From: Rhizomucor pusillus | Taxonomy: Eukaryota; Mucoromycota; Mucoromycetes; Mucorales; Lichtheimiaceae | Reading direction: 5' to 3' | Assembly (NCBI GenBank): GCA_900175165.2 | Contig: FWWN02000458.1 | Coordinates: 1-64,000 of the forward strand | DNA length: 64,000 bases | Shown: piece after piece, positions 24,605 through 35,492 of the stretch | Layout: each line of letters opens with the position of its first letter | How positions within the stretch are numbered: position 1 is the stretch's first letter | Notes under the pieces: model-generated | The model's database searches: none | Told to the model about the DNA's origin: nothing | Seen by the model: only the letters and a program-made list of their open reading frames with translations | Made by a program: the position numbers and the translations under genes

Positions 24605-25457
24605 GAGGGCGTAAAATGTGCTTTTGCTGTGCGAGATTTCAACAAGAATCCAGAGTTCGACGGGCGCGATGCGCACGACTGATTAGATAGGTCGCTTTAC
24701 TAGAGATGTAGAGATGTTTCGTAAAGTCAAGAGTGCTGACGTTCGGTTGGGTTCAATTTTTTTTTCGAGCTCGGCTGTTTTCAATTTGAGTGCGACGAGT
24801 GTGGTGGAGGCTTCAATTGGATTTCAGCATGACGACCGCTGCTCTCTCATGATATGACCAATTGTTTTCAATTTGCAACGAATGTAAGGGCTAGGTTACA
24901 GAGCGCTAGCTTTTATCGCTGGATACCACCTATGCACGCTCATATCACGGCTATAAATTCCTAGTTCATCACAAGGGATGCATACAAAAACGACGTCTAG
25001 GTGTTCAAAGCAGTGAAAAATTATTGCTTTCATGTGTAAATACTAGAGTGGGCATCTAGCATTCGTCGAGAGGGCACTGCATATATGCCAACTAGGGAAA
25101 CTACTACTTTTGCCCAAGCAAAAGCAATTTTGCAACTATGGTTGTACAATATACATACAACTTTTTGATCTAAACAAAGGCAAACAGCACCTCATTTTCC
25201 ACAAGACACTAAAAATACCAAGTAAACAACCACAGCGGTGCAGTAAGCACAACAACAAATCCCTGAGATGCACACAAAGAACAAACAGTAAATTACGTAT
25301 GTACAAAAATATATGCTGTAGGGTAGGAACGTGTAAATGTGCAAAATGTGTATAGGGTGAGTTTGACGAGAAGTAACAGCAGCAGCGGCGTGGTGTGGGA
25401 GCAAAGACTATAAGAACGTACAGGGATGTGAGAGAGTATGTATAACAAAGAAAGAGT
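24605..25457. other. Intergenic: promoter side of the kinase gene, 3' side of the CEP120-like gene
   Basis: No coding region can be supported. A run of nine T (24757-24765) and A/T-rich blocks are present. Small open frames at 25110-25355 (plus) and 25136-25528 (minus) show no family resemblance and overlap the 3' end of the next gene. Confidence 0.5.
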
Positions 25458-26717
25458 CTATCCATCAGACCAGGAGCCATCTGGTTCTGTGAAAGGCAAA
25501 AGGCCGGTCTGCACCGTCGCTCTAGCAAATTCGTTCAAAGGCGATGATGAAATCTCCAGAGAACGGCTGTACACCATGCATATCCGTTCTTCAATCAGTC
25601 CTTCTGATATCTCACCCAGGCGCACGCGGGCACTTCCAACAGTTCTCGTGTGACCGTTAGGATAGGCGAGTCTCAAATGGATCGTGATCCGGCCGTGGCT
25701 CCGTAGCCAGCTGACAACATCGGCTGTATTCCCTCGCACAGCGATGGTATACGATTGATTAGATAGCAACCTCCAGACAGCATTGTCAATGATGACAGGG
25801 TACTCTGCTGAGTGATTAGCAAAGGAATTCAGTTCGATGTATGGCTTCACGTCCGGTTTTAGATTTGGCACGAAGCAGTACAGATGCGTTACTCGGAATA
25901 TAAATGTATACGGTGTCTGTCCCTCTCCAATCTGCAGGACTTTGTCTGTATCGCTGAATCCAGCCGTCAATGCGGTGCTTGTCTGTTCAGACGAGAGCAC
26001 GGACGATGCTGATGTGAGTGGTGGGGATACGTTGGCAACGAGGCACTGATCGACGTGCATGGCCGATCTTATCTCTAGTCCTAAATCCTCACTATCTGCA
26101 TCGTTGAGGCGTAACGGACGTCGCAGAGGCGTGCCGACGTCCTTGTTGCGGTCATTTTCTGACGGCGGCATCTCGACAACAAATAAGCCTGCCCTCACTG
26201 CTGGTTTTCCTTTGCTGAGGGGTTTCCATTCACCCTTATCGACCACATACTTTTTAATCTGCGTTATTTCCCGCTTGCCGTTTTTCATGAGCACGAGTTT
26301 GGCATCTGGGATAGGCAAAAGAATCTGTCCGAGGTTTTCTGATTCACCATCAATCGACATGCTGTACACTTCGAGCGAGACGTGAGCCTGGTGCGTCCGC
26401 AGCCGTTGCAGGATTTTTCCGGAAACAAAGTACACCAATGTTGTGCGCCACTGTGGTCGAGAGCTGCATGCTACGGGGTGCGTACAAATGAGCGTCTTGG
26501 GCGGTATGAGATCGTCAATGGCCGGCGGTAACTGCAGCTCGAGCCGACTGTGTATAAAGAGATCTCGATCCGCGTCGGGTGCAAAATGTTTGCCTACATT
26601 GTGAGGTCAAGAGTTACCATGTGAACCACAGCCATGCCTGCAAAAGGCTAATTACGTGCCCTCTTGTATCGCTACTAATATTGCATACTCGCAAGTTTTA
26701 GTCAGTAACAAGGTCAT
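25458..26717 (-). CDS. CEP120-like C2-domain protein
   Basis: Two exons, 26660-26717 and 25458-26593, give 397 residues. Exon 1 reads MTLLLTKTCEYAILVAIQEG and joins KHF..., matching the start of the CEP120 first C2 domain (an ...ILEGRHF...-type sequence). The following stretch has the same layout: RPQWRTTLVY, then LQRLRTHQAHVSLEVYS, then GEWKPLSKGK. A second C2-like region follows (FIFRVTHLYCFVPNL, then AVWRLLSNQSYTIAV), resembling the DUF3668 part. Animal CEP120 is a longer centriole-assembly protein whose long coiled coil is absent here. The intron would be GC..AG with donor GCACGT, weaker than the other GC donors in the window; the join is chosen because it restores the conserved EGKHF. 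Function in this fungus is unknown. Assignment rests on pattern resemblance only. Confidence 0.6.
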
Positions 26718-27406
26718 TGCCAGGAAAGAAGAAAAAGGGTCGTATCGTCAAGTGAACCAACAATCCCCAAATTTTTTTTAAGATTTTCTCTTCTGTACCT
26801 GTGCACCTTTTTGGACGAACGAATATGTATCACTCTGGTAGCCTTTACACGGCTTTAGCAGATATGTGGAGGAATAGAAAAGGCTGTGCCTTTCTTTTCC
26901 AGGGGATACTGTGTCGATTTCGGGGTGCCCTGGCCTGAAAGTTGCTTGATGCTTCTGAACTTCGGAAATAGCTCACATATCCTATCCTCATGGTAAATTA
27001 TGTTGCCTTTGAGGCCTCAAAATGCTGTATCTAGTTGATGGCTATAGTTTATGTTGAATGCTTTTCTATACTTAAAGTTATATAACATAATCTCTACGAA
27101 TTTCTAATGCGCTGATCTCTTTGAAACAAAACGGACGATGGCATGAAGAATTTGGTGACTATTGCAACTTTATGAGATATGATAAAGTTGGCGATGCAAA
27201 GCAAAGGATAGAAAGGAATTAGCATGCTTGATACTTAGCAACACAATTGACCCCCAAAGTTACTAAAGAATCTCTTGCAGCCCTTGTCAGCTATAATCAG
27301 CATTGAGATCCTTATATTCAAAATAAATACACATGTATATATCGCTATATTAGATAGTATGCGACAAAATTGATATCAAAGACGTATACTATATTACTTT
27401 GTATCT
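26718..27406. other. Intergenic, no gene seen
   Basis: About 690 bp, A/T-rich, between the start of the CEP120-like gene and the 3' end of the Smr-domain gene, both on the minus strand. No open frame with a recognisable product. Confidence 0.5.
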
Positions 27407-29285
27407 TCATCCTGGCTGTGCTATGCCTTTAACCAGGATACAGCCAGGGTTACCGATCTCAAAACGCCATCCCTCGCGTTTTAGCCACTTGAGTGCAGAT
27501 GGCAATAATTTAGATTGACCGTGTTCAGAATGGTTGCCAACACCTGTGATTATTTTAAGAGGTCGCAACTGGCGTCTCGCTTATTTTTTTTTTTTTGTAT
27601 GAGATACATTTAGGCACGCAGTAATCTAAAAAATTATTCTCCTACCGGATTGCATTTGGCTTCTGGACCACCATTGAGTGACTCCTTCTTTGAGAAGTAC
27701 CTGAGCTTCCGCAACCGTCAAGCCATGGAGATCTAAAAGATGGTCATCGTTGTGGCGGAGTCTAGGAGACAGGTAGGCAGGTTAGCACATGCACAACAGC
27801 AGCTGATGATCATTTCGATAATTGAAAAAATCCTACCTTTGCTGTCGAACCAACGCTCTTGCAGCTCGCATGTTCCATTCTCTTGCCTTCTTATCCAACT
27901 GACGTGCCTCGTCGGAATAATAGAATGCTATACCACCTTCACCAGGGCCCTTATTCCTAGCTTGTTTGTACGCAGCCGCTGCTTTGCGGAACAGCTCATT
28001 GCGTTCCATCATCAAAGCATACGCCATATCGCGACACGCTGCCGGGTCTTCTTCGATGTAATTTTGTTTGTTATCTAACAATAAATACTCGGGAACGATA
28101 GGCATGTCAGCCGACGCCGCTGCCTTTTGAGCACTAAGTAGTGCCATTTTTTCCAAACGTTCTGCAAGTTCTTGCTGTTCCTTGTCGTAATGTAGAGCAA
28201 AATCAAATCCTTCAGTAACGAGTTGCTCCAACGTCGAGTTTTTGCCTTCCGGAGCTGTCTGTTGTCTCCACAGTTCGTTTACAACAACACCCAGCGCTAT
28301 TCTATGTACTTCATCCTTGCTTCGATCCACAAGAAGTTCAGTGAGTCTTTTCTGAATATCATCGAGCTCCACAAGTTGTTTCCAATCGAAAATATAGTTG
28401 GCTTTTGGTTCGCGTTCCATGACTTCTCGAACAGACGCAGTTACGTTTCCGCGGGAACGCTGGACGCAGCCGAGAATGATCGACTTTGAGACACTCGGGA
28501 ACACTTTGTGGATAATGTCTATGCGATCATCATACTGGTGCCAATAGTTAAACGGTAGCGTGGCAAGCTCGTGATTGTATTCTTCATCGTCATCGTCGTA
28601 ATAGTCAGGATCGTTGCCGTGGTTGTGCATCGCTGTAGGAAGCTGGCCGGATGTCCACACCGTTGCCTTCTTCTTCTTCTTTTTCTTTTTAGCTTTCTTG
28701 TATGGATTTGGTGTTGTCCACGAACCAGATTCTGGTAAAGTTGGTCCGTTTTCATCGTCGAATTTCTGTTGGTCTTCTTCAAGGTATATATTGTTTAAAA
28801 GGATATCAGTTGCTTTTTCGAGATCGTGATCTTGCGCGCGAAGTACTTTAAGAAGTTGACGTTTATCCGTGGTTGGAAAACATCTCATCAAAAAGTCAAT
28901 GCCTTCATCCTCGTCAGCTACTGAGCTGTTGCTTCCCCCTAGCAGTTGGGAAGAATGTCCTGACGAAGAGGACGTATCCTGGGTATCTGTCGACGTATCG
29001 AGTGCTCCCTGGTCCAGTGCCGCTTCAGCCTCACGAGCCAGCTCTTTCAGTATTGAAAGCGAAGTGCTGTAATCATACGAGTCGTTCCAGATGGCTTCAA
29101 TGAGCGCATTGTCCAACGGAGGGCAAAAAGCCGCCTTGCAGCAGCATTGTCAGAGAGATCAAGACCTTGTGTTTGTTCGCCATGGTTACCTCTAGCTTTT
29201 CCTTGTCTCGCCGTCTCTTATCCTCTAACTTTGTGTCCTTCTTGGTCTTGAACGAGGAATACTGAGTGTCTTGAAGTCTTCCCAT
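27407..29285 (-). CDS. CUE-like / DUF1771 / Smr-domain protein (Cue2 type)
   Basis: Four exons (29190-29285, 27837-29134, 27646-27761, 27407-27579) give 560 residues. The N-terminus ends in AAFCPPLDNALIEAIWNDS, a hallmark of fungal Smr proteins. CUE-like helices follow (IDFLMRCFPTTDKRQLLKVL and IIHKVFPSVSKSIILGC), with an acidic/Lys-rich linker between. A DUF1771 helical segment (AYALMMERNELFRKAAAAYK) leads into an Smr domain with DLHGLTVAEA and TGVGNHSEHG. In yeast, Cue2 is the Smr endonuclease that cuts mRNA at collided ribosomes (no-go decay); the same domain order makes that the best guess. The last acceptor follows an A-rich stretch with a weak pyrimidine tract, so the final junction is the least certain. 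The first exon supplies the only ATG in phase with the conserved N-terminal block. Confidence 0.85.
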
Positions 29286-30170
29286 TATAAATCTTATCCA
29301 TCATCAATGAGGAGAAAAGCAAAAGAGAAAATTTGGCAGAAAGCCTTCCAAAATGAAAGATGCACATGACGCATATAGTATGCAAGGCCAACGAAAATTC
29401 TCCCCGCATGCATCATCATGTCAGATTTGAAAATAGTGAATCATTACGTGCTGCGCAGTTGATTTGCGCCAAGGGCAGATATGAGTAAGAATTGGTGTAT
29501 TTCTTGGAAGTGTAAGCCCCCTCGCACCATGGATGCAGTTTAAAGTCATGTCCAGAACGGATGAGTTGCTGATATATGCAATAACTTGCTTAGTATAGAA
29601 CGGATATGCCATTAACGTTTTCGTTGCCGTGAGTTGAATGCTTTTATGCCTTTTACTCTGAAGACACTCTGCGCGCGATCGAAAGCAGTGCATGTACGCT
29701 TATAGCGATTTGGGGAATGCAAATGTTTGATATAACGGAACTCAATGTCTTTCATAAGTTGTTTGCACTCCTTGCATCGCACATGCATTTCTCGTGGAAA
29801 CCCGAGGATTTCTGAAATACAGATACTTGGTCTATGAGAGTGGATATAGCCTTGTAACTAAAAAGAACTAGCGGCATGCTCGCATAAACATGTTATGTAT
29901 CTGATACATACCGTAAATACTCCCGCGTAACTCCAATGAGAAAAATGGGCGTAAGACGCAAGAGTAACACATAATAAATGCACTTGTAAGCATTTTTACA
30001 GCGTCAAAGGACATTTCCTACCAATTGTCTGTTTTGCTGCTGCTCTGTAACACGATCAGTCTGATTGAAGCACACGGAAGGTCCGCAACGAAGCCGAGGT
30101 GGCTTGCCTCAGGTACATTTTTGCCATTTTGCATTTCCATCGGCGGCCTTGTCTCTACTATTATTTAGCC
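29286..30170. other. Divergent intergenic region
   Basis: About 885 bp between two divergent starts (Smr protein, minus; L1-domain protein, plus). It must contain both promoters. The open frame at 29421-29693 on the minus strand has no recognisable features. Nothing else is seen. Confidence 0.5.
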
Positions 30171-31297
30171 ATGGAAGCCTCCATTAAGAAACAAGTATGT
30201 TCTTCCTCTCTAATGTCACAACAAACCCGGAAATCTCACCCGATCCTCGCAGGCACACAAAGCGATTTCTGCATTGCATAAACGACTCGCGCAAGAGAAT
30301 GAGCAAAACAGCCTTTTACCGGAAGATCGTGGCTACTATCTTCGAATCATTCTGAAACGTATCGTCCATACACCTTTCCACCCGCACCCGAAACCAGTGT
30401 AAGTGTGATACCGGATAGGGTCGTGTGACGGGATCGCTGAGCGATCTATAGGCGACTACCACACTCTTTGGCGGCGCAAGAGGATGTGGAAGCATTTTTG
30501 ATTGTCAAGCACGGTGATGAAGAGTACTTTGCAAATGCTCTAGAGAAAGATGTACCCCAAGTAAAGAAAGTAAGTTGATATATATAGATATAGATCAGAG
30601 TAGATGCTAAAACTATCGAAATAGGTTATTTCTATCAAGACCTTCAAAGAAAATTACAAGACATTTGAAAGCCGGAGAAAGCTCGTAGCTTCGTACGACA
30701 GATTCCTTGTAGATAAAAGAATTGCGCACGAGGTCGTCAGCGCTGTCGGTAAATCGTTCTACGACAAACCCTCAAGGTTCGTTTTACTTAACAAAGAAGG
30801 ATGAGAACAAGGGTCTAAACATGGAAATTCATAGATTACCTATTCCTATCCGTTTGAACAAAGGTGAAGGCCTCATGGCAGCACGGATCAAGCAGATCTT
30901 GGATGGCACGCTCGTCCGACCTCGACACACAAAGCAAGAGTAAGTTCAGTCTGGTGGAAATTGATATCTGATATCGGCTGTGTACTGACGTCCAAAAACA
31001 AACAAAAGTGCAATTAAGTTTGGCAGTTCAAGTATGACTGAAAAACAACTTTTGGAAAACTTTGATGCACTGTGCCCCATTGTTGTCGAGAAATATGCAA
31101 CGGACTGGAAGAACGTTATGGAGCTAGAGATCACCGCACGCGACTTGCCAGCATTGCCTTTCTACTGGTCGCTGCCAGATGATAACCTTGTGGAAGAAGA
31201 GAAGAAGGAGGATAAAAAGACCGAAAAAGTCAAAAAGAGCAAAAAAACCACCAAGAGCAAAAAGGATAGCAAAAGCAAGAATGCTGCTGATGCATAA
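30171..31297 (+). CDS. Ribosomal L1-domain protein (UTP30/CIC1/RSL1D1-like)
   Basis: Nucleolar ribosome-biogenesis factor with an L1 fold; yeast relatives Utp30 and Cic1 bind pre-rRNA. Exons 30171-30194, 30253-30398, 30452-30569, 30625-30748, 30777-30939 and 31009-31297 give 287 residues. Recognisable parts: YYLRIILKRIVHTPFHPHP, VEAFLIVKHGDEEYF, FLVDKRIAHEVVSAVG, LPIPIRLNKGEGL and a C-terminal Lys-rich tail (KKSKKTTKSKKDSKSK). The join between exons 4 and 5 needs an intron of only 28 nt (30749-30776, GTAAAT...AAG). Read without it, the frame runs into a stop shortly after, so either the intron is real or one base is extra in the sequence. The family usually has a G-K-x-F-[FY] block at this spot, and both readings partly preserve it. 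Confidence 0.8.
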
Positions 31298-31536
31298 TAG
31301 TGGCGATCATGAACAATTTCTTTTTCGTTTGCATTAAAAGAACAGACCATCATCCATAGTGTACATGCATATCAGGACTCCTCGCAGCAGGTCGATCTGT
31401 CGCATGATTTAACCTTATGGTTAAACCTTTATATTCTTTTTAAAAAAACCGACAGGTTATGAAATTTGCTCATGAATGTGAAAATGCAAGTATATATATT
31501 GAAGAAATGGATAATTTACAGATACTTTTGGGAATT

Positions 31537-33919
31537 TCAAGGTCTGTTGCTATTAACATTTACAGCATTGGCACCGTGAGCCTCTTCCACTTGCGTTTCT
31601 GTCGACGAGTGCTCGGAATGTCCGTTCATTGCTTCAAAGTAATCCAGAGAGCGTCCCTAGGTAAAATCATTCAAAAGGTTATTTTACACTTGCTCTGTCT
31701 CTGTGTGATTTCTCCATCTAAATACCTTTGGCTCCGGCATCCATGTTGTAAATATTATACACAGCAACATCAAGGCGCCAAAGATGATGAGCACGCTTGG
31801 CAGGAAATGCCGTTCACCAGGCTGTCCACCGACGTCTGCCAACGAATTAAAGGCAAATGTAGCAATGATGGCGCCCAGCTTGCCTGATGCGGCAGATATT
31901 CCGTGAGCTTTGGCCCGATGTCTTGTTGGGAAAATCTCTGCAGGAAAAACAAACGTTGTTGTATTCGGTCCAAAGTTGAAGAAGAACTTACAAAAAAGTC
32001 AATTATAAGCCATAATAAGCATCAGGACTTCCCTTACCATTGCAATAGCAAATAGCACAATGAACAAAGCTACTGATACTTGATGGATGGGTCCCCAGGC
32101 TGCGCCCAGGATGATAAAAATAATGCCGACCAGAATGAATCCAAGGAACTGGATAGGTTTCCTTCCGATCTTTTCGATCAACAGCACCGATACAATGTAG
32201 CCAGGTAACGCGCCAAGTACGGATAGGATGAGATTACCCAAGGCTTGCTTAAACAACGTATCCCACGGTGCGAGATCCTCCGGGGCAAAACCCATTGAGC
32301 TAAGAATCAGCGCCTGGTTCAGGTTCGTACCATAGAAAGCTTTTGAAAACGATCGTGAGAAAAACAATATGGCCAATTTGGTAGGATGTCTTGTACTAAC
32401 CAATATCCATAAAGAACCAGCTCAGACTAGCACCAAGTAACAATTTGAGATTGGGCCACTTGCCAAAATGCTTCAAAAGATATTAATATCGATCAGCTTT
32501 ATCACCGTGGATGCCTTATTTGCATACATGTATGAAATCTCGCATGTTTTCCTTGCGAATTTGCTTTTGTGTTTTTGGATGCGCCGGAGAATACTCCACG
32601 CTGCCTCCAGTCTTCAACTTTGCGAGCCCTATCTCTTCGTCGTCCAAGGCCTGCGATAACAGAAATGCCCTCCGCCTGAGCGAAACACTGGATCTCGACC
32701 GCTGCTGTTCCAGGTCTATCTCATCATCGTTATTTTGCTCGTCCTGCTCTTCCTTGTTCTTGTTCTTTTTCTTCGTCTTTCGCCAGGAAGAAGTCGCTTC
32801 CATAGCTTCCATTGCACCTTTTTCGTTATTCTGGACCTTGACTGCATATCGAGGAGATTCTGGCATGGTCAGTCGACCGTAAACTGTGAGTACCGCCGGC
32901 ACGGCTCCCAAACCGATACAGATTCGCCACACATAGTCCAGATTATCAACATTGCTCTGCACAGCGCCTTTGAAGCAGGCTAATACAATCATTGTTACGA
33001 GCGCTGCTGCCACCTGTCCGAATCCTTGCATTGAAAAGATAAGTGCTACCATTTGTCCTCGACGACCTGCAGATGACCATTCACTGTTGCAAATTAACAA
33101 AATATAGCGGAAACGTCTCCATATACCATACTTACGCAGCAACGGAGCTTGATAGTGGGTAATCGCCTAATTCAAAGCAGGACACGGTGAGTGCCACTGC
33201 GACGTATTATTAGTTTTCGCCGTACCTCCTATACCCATCCCAAGGAAAAATCTCCAAAATCCAAGAAACCCAACCGCGCCGACGCCTTCGACGGCTGAGG
33301 CAGATGTAGCGCAGTTGATGGTGGATATGATAATAAGTATAAGCTCGAGACCATAAATCGCTTTCCGGCCAAGCGCTGCCAAAAATTTAGTTCTCAGTGC
33401 ATTGTCCTTCTTTACACCGCTATGTTACCGGCACACTCACCGTCACCCAGAAACCCGAATAGGAGTTGTCCTATGAGCTGGCCAAAAGAAACCATACCCT
33501 TGAAAGGTCCCTGAATACCGCTCGGCATCTAAGCGGATTATATGTCAATTTGTCAAGTCGGATGTGATTCATTCTAAACGGAAGACCTTATTCCCGCTGT
33601 TCTTGTAATAAATATATCCCAACATTGGGGTGACCAAGTTGATGATGAAAATGTCATATCTGGTCCAGAACGCGTAAGGATCAGTGTTTCCGGCGTATAC
33701 AGCAAGAAAGATCCGAGAGACTTACGCATCGGTGAAGAAACCGGTGCTACTGATCAGAATGGTTCTAACTTGTCGCCAGGTAACCTTTTTTCTGGTGTCA
33801 TCGAGTTCTTCTAGGGGTGCAGGGCGGGCATTTCGTCTAGCTATGGATCGTAGAGTCGCAGGTGGGTTGTGGCAATGAGCTTCTTCGCCGGTGGCAAAGT
33901 GATCGTCGTTTTTGTCCAT
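31537..33919 (-). CDS. PHO84: Inorganic phosphate:H+ symporter, PHO84-type MFS transporter
   Basis: Plasma-membrane high-affinity phosphate uptake. Ten exons (33726-33919, 33587-33659, 33441-33528, 33226-33375, 33136-33166, 32528-33083, 32401-32470, 32038-32339, 31726-31986, 31537-31656) give 614 residues. Family marks: FFTDAYDIFIINLVTPMLGY in TM1, GMVSFGQLIGQLLFGFLGD, the GIGGDYPLSS signature split across an exon of only 31 nt, MPESPRYAVKV, FNFGPNTTTFVFPAEIFPTR and HGISAASGKLGAI. The central cytoplasmic loop between TM6 and TM7 is enlarged by a charged insert (KKKNKNKEEQDEQNNDDE) followed by a Ser/Arg block. The C-terminus after MPEPKGRSLDYFE is hydrophilic and short. It converges with the L1-domain gene across 239 bp. 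Confidence 0.93.
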
Positions 33920-34289
33920 TATTGCAAATGGAGTGAAAGAGTTGGTATCATTGTTTCTACGACTCGGCTTCCCCAGATTTTTCTCCTTTATCTTTCCGAT
34001 TTTCTTTTTTGGCCTGTTTCAAACAGTTCTCCCTTGCACGATCTTGACCTTGGAAAAAACGTGCGTTTGGAAAACCCTGGTAATCTGTGTATAGATTTTT
34101 AGTTCATCGATGACAGCCATCGATAAGTGCTTCCCACAGACGACGGACATTCAACGTCACCGTTCGCAAAATGTTGTAACAGCACTACTTACATTCTGAC
34201 AAGTCTATTGTTTCCGATCGTCATCTGTGTTTCTTTATAATTTCTCTTGGTCATGCTTCTTGTACTTCTTTTCATATTTAGCACCTTCC

Positions 34290-34991
34290 TTACATTCTGC
34301 GGCTTTTTTGTCTTCTTGTCTCAACCTCCTCCGCACGTTTCTCTTCTTCGTAATTTTTTATCGCTAATTTTATATCCTTCAGCGTTATTGGCGGGAACTG
34401 TATTGCAGGAAGAGCGTTCGCCACATCTTCCGTAGCGGTTGGCTCTGGCTCTTCCTGAACATCATCTACTCGGTATCCGCTTGGTATTTCGATAGGTGTC
34501 CCTTCCGTAGGTCGCTTTCGTTTGGGCGTACTCCTGCGGACTGGTGCAGTATCGGTTGGCTTTTGCTGAGTATCATCTCTTCGATGTTCGCTTGGTGTTT
34601 CGATGGGCATCCCTTTCGTAGGTTGCTTTGAACGCTCGGGTACCCTCGGGGCTGGTGCTGTATCTGTAGCGGATGGCTCTTGCTGAGTACCATCTCCTCG
34701 GTATTCGCTTGGTGTTTCGATGGGCGTCTCTGCCGTAGGTCGCTTTTGTTTTGTGTGGCTCTGTTGACGCGCAGCTGCTTTTGTTTTTGGTTTAAAGCGA
34801 CGTGTCCGTTTCCCTGCGAGCATTGGTGAAATTCTATCGTGCGGGTGCGATGCTACATTGGCATTGTTCGCTTGCTGAAGCATCTCTTGTGCACCAGCTT
34901 CACCGCTTTGAGCATTGCTTGATCGGCATTCTGGACGCGTAGTCGCTTCGCTCTTTGGTTTATTTTGTCGGTTGATTTTGTCTTTCGGCAT
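34290..34991 (-). CDS. Unidentified basic protein with three internal ~40-residue repeats
   Basis: A single open exon from an ATG at 34991 (MPKDKINRQNKPKSE) to a stop at 34290, 233 residues; the frame stays open up to 35051. The N-terminus is Gln/Asn/Arg-rich with a basic block (KRTRRFKPKTKAAARQQ). The middle has three copies of a unit built around K-R-P-T-x(2)-[TM]-P-I-E-[TI]-P-S-x-[YH]-R-x-D-[DG]-x-Q-[QE], spaced about 40 residues apart. The C-terminus is a short charged helix (KLAIKNYEEEKRAEEVETRR). I recognise no family and assign no function. The in-frame repeats and the absence of stops over 700 bp support a real gene, but expression is unproven. Confidence 0.55.
   Translation of the reverse strand: MPKDKINRQNKPKSEATTRPECRSSNAQSGEAGAQEMLQQANNANVASHPHDRISPMLAGKRTRRFKPKTKAAARQQSHTKQKRPTAETPIETPSEYRGDGTQQEPSATDTAPAPRVPERSKQPTKGMPIETPSEHRRDDTQQKPTDTAPVRRSTPKRKRPTEGTPIEIPSGYRVDDVQEEPEPTATEDVANALPAIQFPPITLKDIKLAIKNYEEEKRAEEVETRRQKSRRM
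34450..34750 (-). repeat. Three imperfect ~120-bp coding repeats
   Basis: On the plus strand the recurring core is TTCGAT[AG]GG[TC][GA]TC followed by CC[GT]TAGGT[CT]GCTTT, seen three times between about 34485 and 34750. These encode the repeated PIE[TI]PS unit of the protein at 34290-34991. Spacing between cores is about 120 bp. Confidence 0.75.
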
Positions 34992-35492
34992 TGTGTCGCT
35001 CGTGAAGTGTAAAAGGGGGGCGCAAAAGTGGAAAAAGCGGGAGACAGGCAAGTGCCTTTTTTTGTGCGATTAATGCAGCAAAATACTGAAATTTGGTAGG
35101 CAACCGCAAGTGGAATACAGTGCTAACAAAATAATAAGCTCAATCCTTGTAACAGCATAAATTCCATTTTCTCTTGAACGTTGGATGCAAAGCGTTCAGC
35201 TTTTGTTATTCATTCAGGAGCCCATATATCTGGTTTAAGCAGCTAAATGACATAGAACATGGTATAGAACAGAGAAGATCATTTTCGTTTTCCCAAATCT
35301 CAGAGTGTTGGTAAGTTATTAACAGACTAATCGAACCATGATATAATCATCCTGTTAGGAGCAACCATTTCCAGACCGTAATATGAAAAGCTGAGACTCT
35401 TCGGTGCACGGTCTTTGAATCATGAAAATTAGGACTTGATCGGCAGAAAGTCACAACTGCGCGCGTTACCCTCTTTCTCGTTTCCTCCAACC

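Noticed and set aside
29421..29693. 90-codon minus-strand frame in the Smr/L1 divergent region
   Set aside because: No recognisable domain, no splice context, and located where two promoters are expected.
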